Shown piece by piece: positions 9,089 through 10,008 of a stretch of DNA of 10,008 bases; positions within the stretch are counted from its first letter, which is position 1, and every line of letters begins with the position of its first letter. This DNA comes from Saprospiraceae bacterium. GTDB lineage: Bacteria > Bacteroidota > Bacteroidia > Chitinophagales > Saprospiraceae. The stretch is from positions 1 through 10,008 of the forward strand of contig SLDF01000248.1 of the NCBI GenBank assembly GCA_007125435.1, given 5' to 3'. The translations under genes were made by a program, and so were the position numbers. The notes beneath the pieces were generated by a model. It searched no databases and was not told the origin of the DNA. It worked only from the letters and a program-made list of their open reading frames with translations.

Positions 9089-9250
9089 GGGCGTGCCCCC
9101 TTACTATCGTGCGGGGTCGGGCTATCCGCTTGTATTCCTGACTGTCTCATGGGCTGTCACTATGCATCTAGTGGCTTCCTCCGGTCGCCCCTATCTCCAT
9201 GTTCCTGCAATCCATTCGCCAGCCACTCATATCGCTGCTATCCCTCACGC
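9089..9250. repeat. GC-rich structured intergenic element, probable dispersed Bacteroidota repeat or ncRNA
   Basis: A compact island of 162 bases, 58% GC by hand count, in AT-rich surroundings. It opens with GGGCGTG and closes with CCCTCACGC. GCGTG (9091-9095) and CACGC (9246-9250) are exact complements and would close the whole element into a stem. Near the left end CCCC (9097-9100) pairs with GGGG (9113-9116), followed by a TCGGGCTATCCGCT block (9117-9130). Inside, GTCACTA (9156-9162) pairs with TAGTGGC (9169-9175) with one G-U pair. Alternatively AGTGGCT (9170-9176) pairs exactly with AGCCACT (9221-9227). ACTTAA (9072-9077) and TTAAGT (9253-9258) flank it as a further inverted repeat. The two end blocks resemble a family of intergenic repeats I recall from many Bacteroidota genomes; this rests on memory, not a search. 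Open frames across it look like compositional artefacts. Confidence 0.6.
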
Positions 9251-9399
9251 AGTTAAGTGTATATATTAAAAGTTAGATTTAAAGATTATTCTTTTATGTC
9301 AATAGCGCATGAATACTGCTGCATATAATTTCGGCCTGGAATTCTGGATCACTTCTTTTTTCTGGGGACTAACACATGGAAATTCTAAAGATCAATAAT

Positions 9400-9425
9400 A
9401 GGCTAATCGGTTTATAGCCTTTTTT
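9400..9425 (+). terminator. Possible rho-independent terminator with no obvious gene upstream
   Basis: AGGCTA (9400-9405) pairs exactly with TAGCCT (9415-9420) across a nine-base loop, and a run of six T residues (9420-9425) follows. The shape fits a short rho-independent terminator on the + strand. No + strand gene precedes it within 1.7 kb, so if real it would end an unannotated transcript such as one from the GC-rich element at 9089-9250. The stem is only six base pairs, so a chance hairpin is possible. Confidence 0.35.
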
Positions 9426-9510
9426 CTTGATAAGAACATGTGAGAAATACATACCTGTGGCAGGGTACATATAGTTGATCTGCCCTTGAATCTATGCAAT
9501 CTATTAGCCT

Positions 9511-9760
9511 TTTCTTTTTTGCTGCAGGTCAAAAAAGAAACAAAAAACCCCGCCGCTGTGATTCTGAAGCTAAAACTCAAGAGCTCCCCGCTCGCTGCTA
9601 AAACTCGCCTTGGTCCTTTTTATATCTATTTTACATTTCTGATTGTGGATTGCTAAGGCGATTGCTTAATCATGGTGACTGCTCAAACAGTTAGCCTCTC
9701 TTTTGGCTTTCGCGCGTCTTGAGTTTCTTCACGCTTCATAATCAAGGCGGAAAGAATAAA
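9511..9760. repeat. Candidate dispersed non-coding repeat: A/T inverted repeat followed by GC-rich block
   Basis: TTTCTTTTTT (9511-9520) and AAAAAAGAAA (9531-9540) are perfect 10-base inverted copies around GCTGCAGGTC. A GC-rich block (about 9548-9612) follows in which GCTAAAACTC occurs twice (9569-9578 and 9597-9606). A CTCAAACAGTTAGCC stretch and a second GC-richer patch (to about 9735) come next. This order of A-rich arm, GC-rich block and CTCAAACAG-type sequence resembles intergenic repeats I recall from Bacteroidota genomes, but membership is from memory and the right boundary is approximate. GATTGCT is also present twice (9648-9654 and 9660-9666). No protein domain is encoded. Confidence 0.35.
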
Positions 9761-9944
9761 GACAATTACCCAAGTGTTTATGTGAATGCAATAGATGAAT
9801 TGGTAGCTACTTAAATATGGAATTCATTTGTACTCCAATGATTTTAATAGTAGCTTCAAGTACAACGCTTTCAAAACAAGTCCATCTAAGTCATTAGAAC
9901 AGGGATTTTCCTTTATCCTCATCTTCTTTCCCTCACAACCCGTG

Positions 9945-9967
9945 CGCGGCGAACGGAGCCCGTCGCG
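9945..9967. other. GC-rich hairpin near the right edge
   Basis: CGCGGCG (9945-9951) pairs with CGTCGCG (9961-9967) over a nine-base loop, with one G-U pair if transcribed on the + strand. It lies in a short GC-rich island in AT-rich sequence. The T residues that follow are interrupted (CTTTAATTT), so it is a poor terminator. It could be part of a further repeat or a stable RNA structure; little more can be said because the window ends 41 bases later. Confidence 0.4.
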
Positions 9968-10008
9968 GCTTTAATTTGGCCTCTTAGACTAATTCTTTAT
10001 CAAAAACC

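Larger units (their letters stand above)
8976..10008. other. Gene-free intergenic region rich in non-coding structure
   Basis: About 1 kb without a convincing gene on either strand. The few short open frames have no recognisable domains and coincide with compositional islands or simple A/T tracts. From left to right it holds the upstream region of the amidohydrolase (8976 to about 9070, no promoter I can call), a GC-rich structured element (9089-9250), AT-rich sequence, a terminator-like hairpin (9400-9425), an A/T inverted repeat beside a GC-rich block with short direct repeats (9511-9760), plain AT-rich sequence, and a GC-rich hairpin (9945-9967). The alternation of AT-rich spacer and GC-rich structured islands suggests an accumulation of dispersed non-coding repeats rather than a decayed gene. 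No tRNA, rRNA or transposase remnant was seen. Confidence 0.7.

Noticed and set aside
9053..9269. Two overlapping open frames of 60-67 codons on the plus strand
   Set aside because: They lie across the GC-rich structured element, overlap in different frames, lack domains and are best explained by few stop codons in a GC-rich island.
9392..9580. Open frame of 62 codons on the minus strand
   Set aside because: It covers the A/T inverted repeat and the candidate repeat block, is rich in Lys/Phe/Ser from simple sequence, and shows no domain.
9803..9810. GTAGCTAC eight-base palindrome
   Set aside because: Short palindromes of this length are expected by chance, and nothing adjacent supports an operator or attachment site.

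Overview
The window looks like part of a Bacteroidota chromosome, most plausibly Saprospiraceae or a near relative; the family placement is an inference. The evidence is two very large, adjacent surface or secreted proteins that both end in a type B C-terminal sorting domain of the type IX secretion system (T9SS). This signal is found only in Bacteroidota and relatives. The DNA is AT-rich, start codons lack a clear Shine-Dalgarno sequence, and Ig-like, SprB-type and 'NGCDS' modules typical of this phylum are present.

Layout. Positions 2-3454 (+) hold the 3' part of a giant cell-surface or secreted protein whose start lies upstream of the window. It is built from tandem units of about 255 residues, each with eight conserved cysteines, followed by an SprB-type repeat, a PKD-like domain and the sorting domain. 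A strong rho-independent terminator (3479-3514) closes it. Positions 3713-7672 (+) hold a complete second protein of 1319 residues: signal peptide, proprotein-convertase P-like domain, a series of Ig-like modules, then the same SprB/PKD-like/sorting-domain tail. Converging on it with a 16-base gap is a secreted metal-dependent amidohydrolase (7689-8975, -) with a full set of metal-ligand motifs.

Positions 8976-10008 contain no convincing gene. They do contain non-coding structure: a GC-rich element of about 162 bases (9089-9250, 58% GC by hand count) with complementary ends and several competing hairpins; a terminator-like hairpin (9400-9425); a perfect A/T inverted repeat beside a GC-rich block with direct repeats (9511-9760); and a GC-rich hairpin near the right edge (9945-9967). 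The block at 9089-9250 resembles a repeat family that I recall from many Bacteroidota intergenic regions. It is the best candidate here for something poorly described.

How the genes relate. The two large proteins are probably exported through the inner membrane by Sec and across the outer membrane by T9SS, then attached to the surface or released, where they could act in adhesion, gliding or matrix formation. The amidohydrolase has its own signal peptide and no sorting domain, so it is probably periplasmic. Nothing in the sequence links it functionally to the two large proteins. I see no defence system, CRISPR array, integrase, transposase, tRNA or rRNA.
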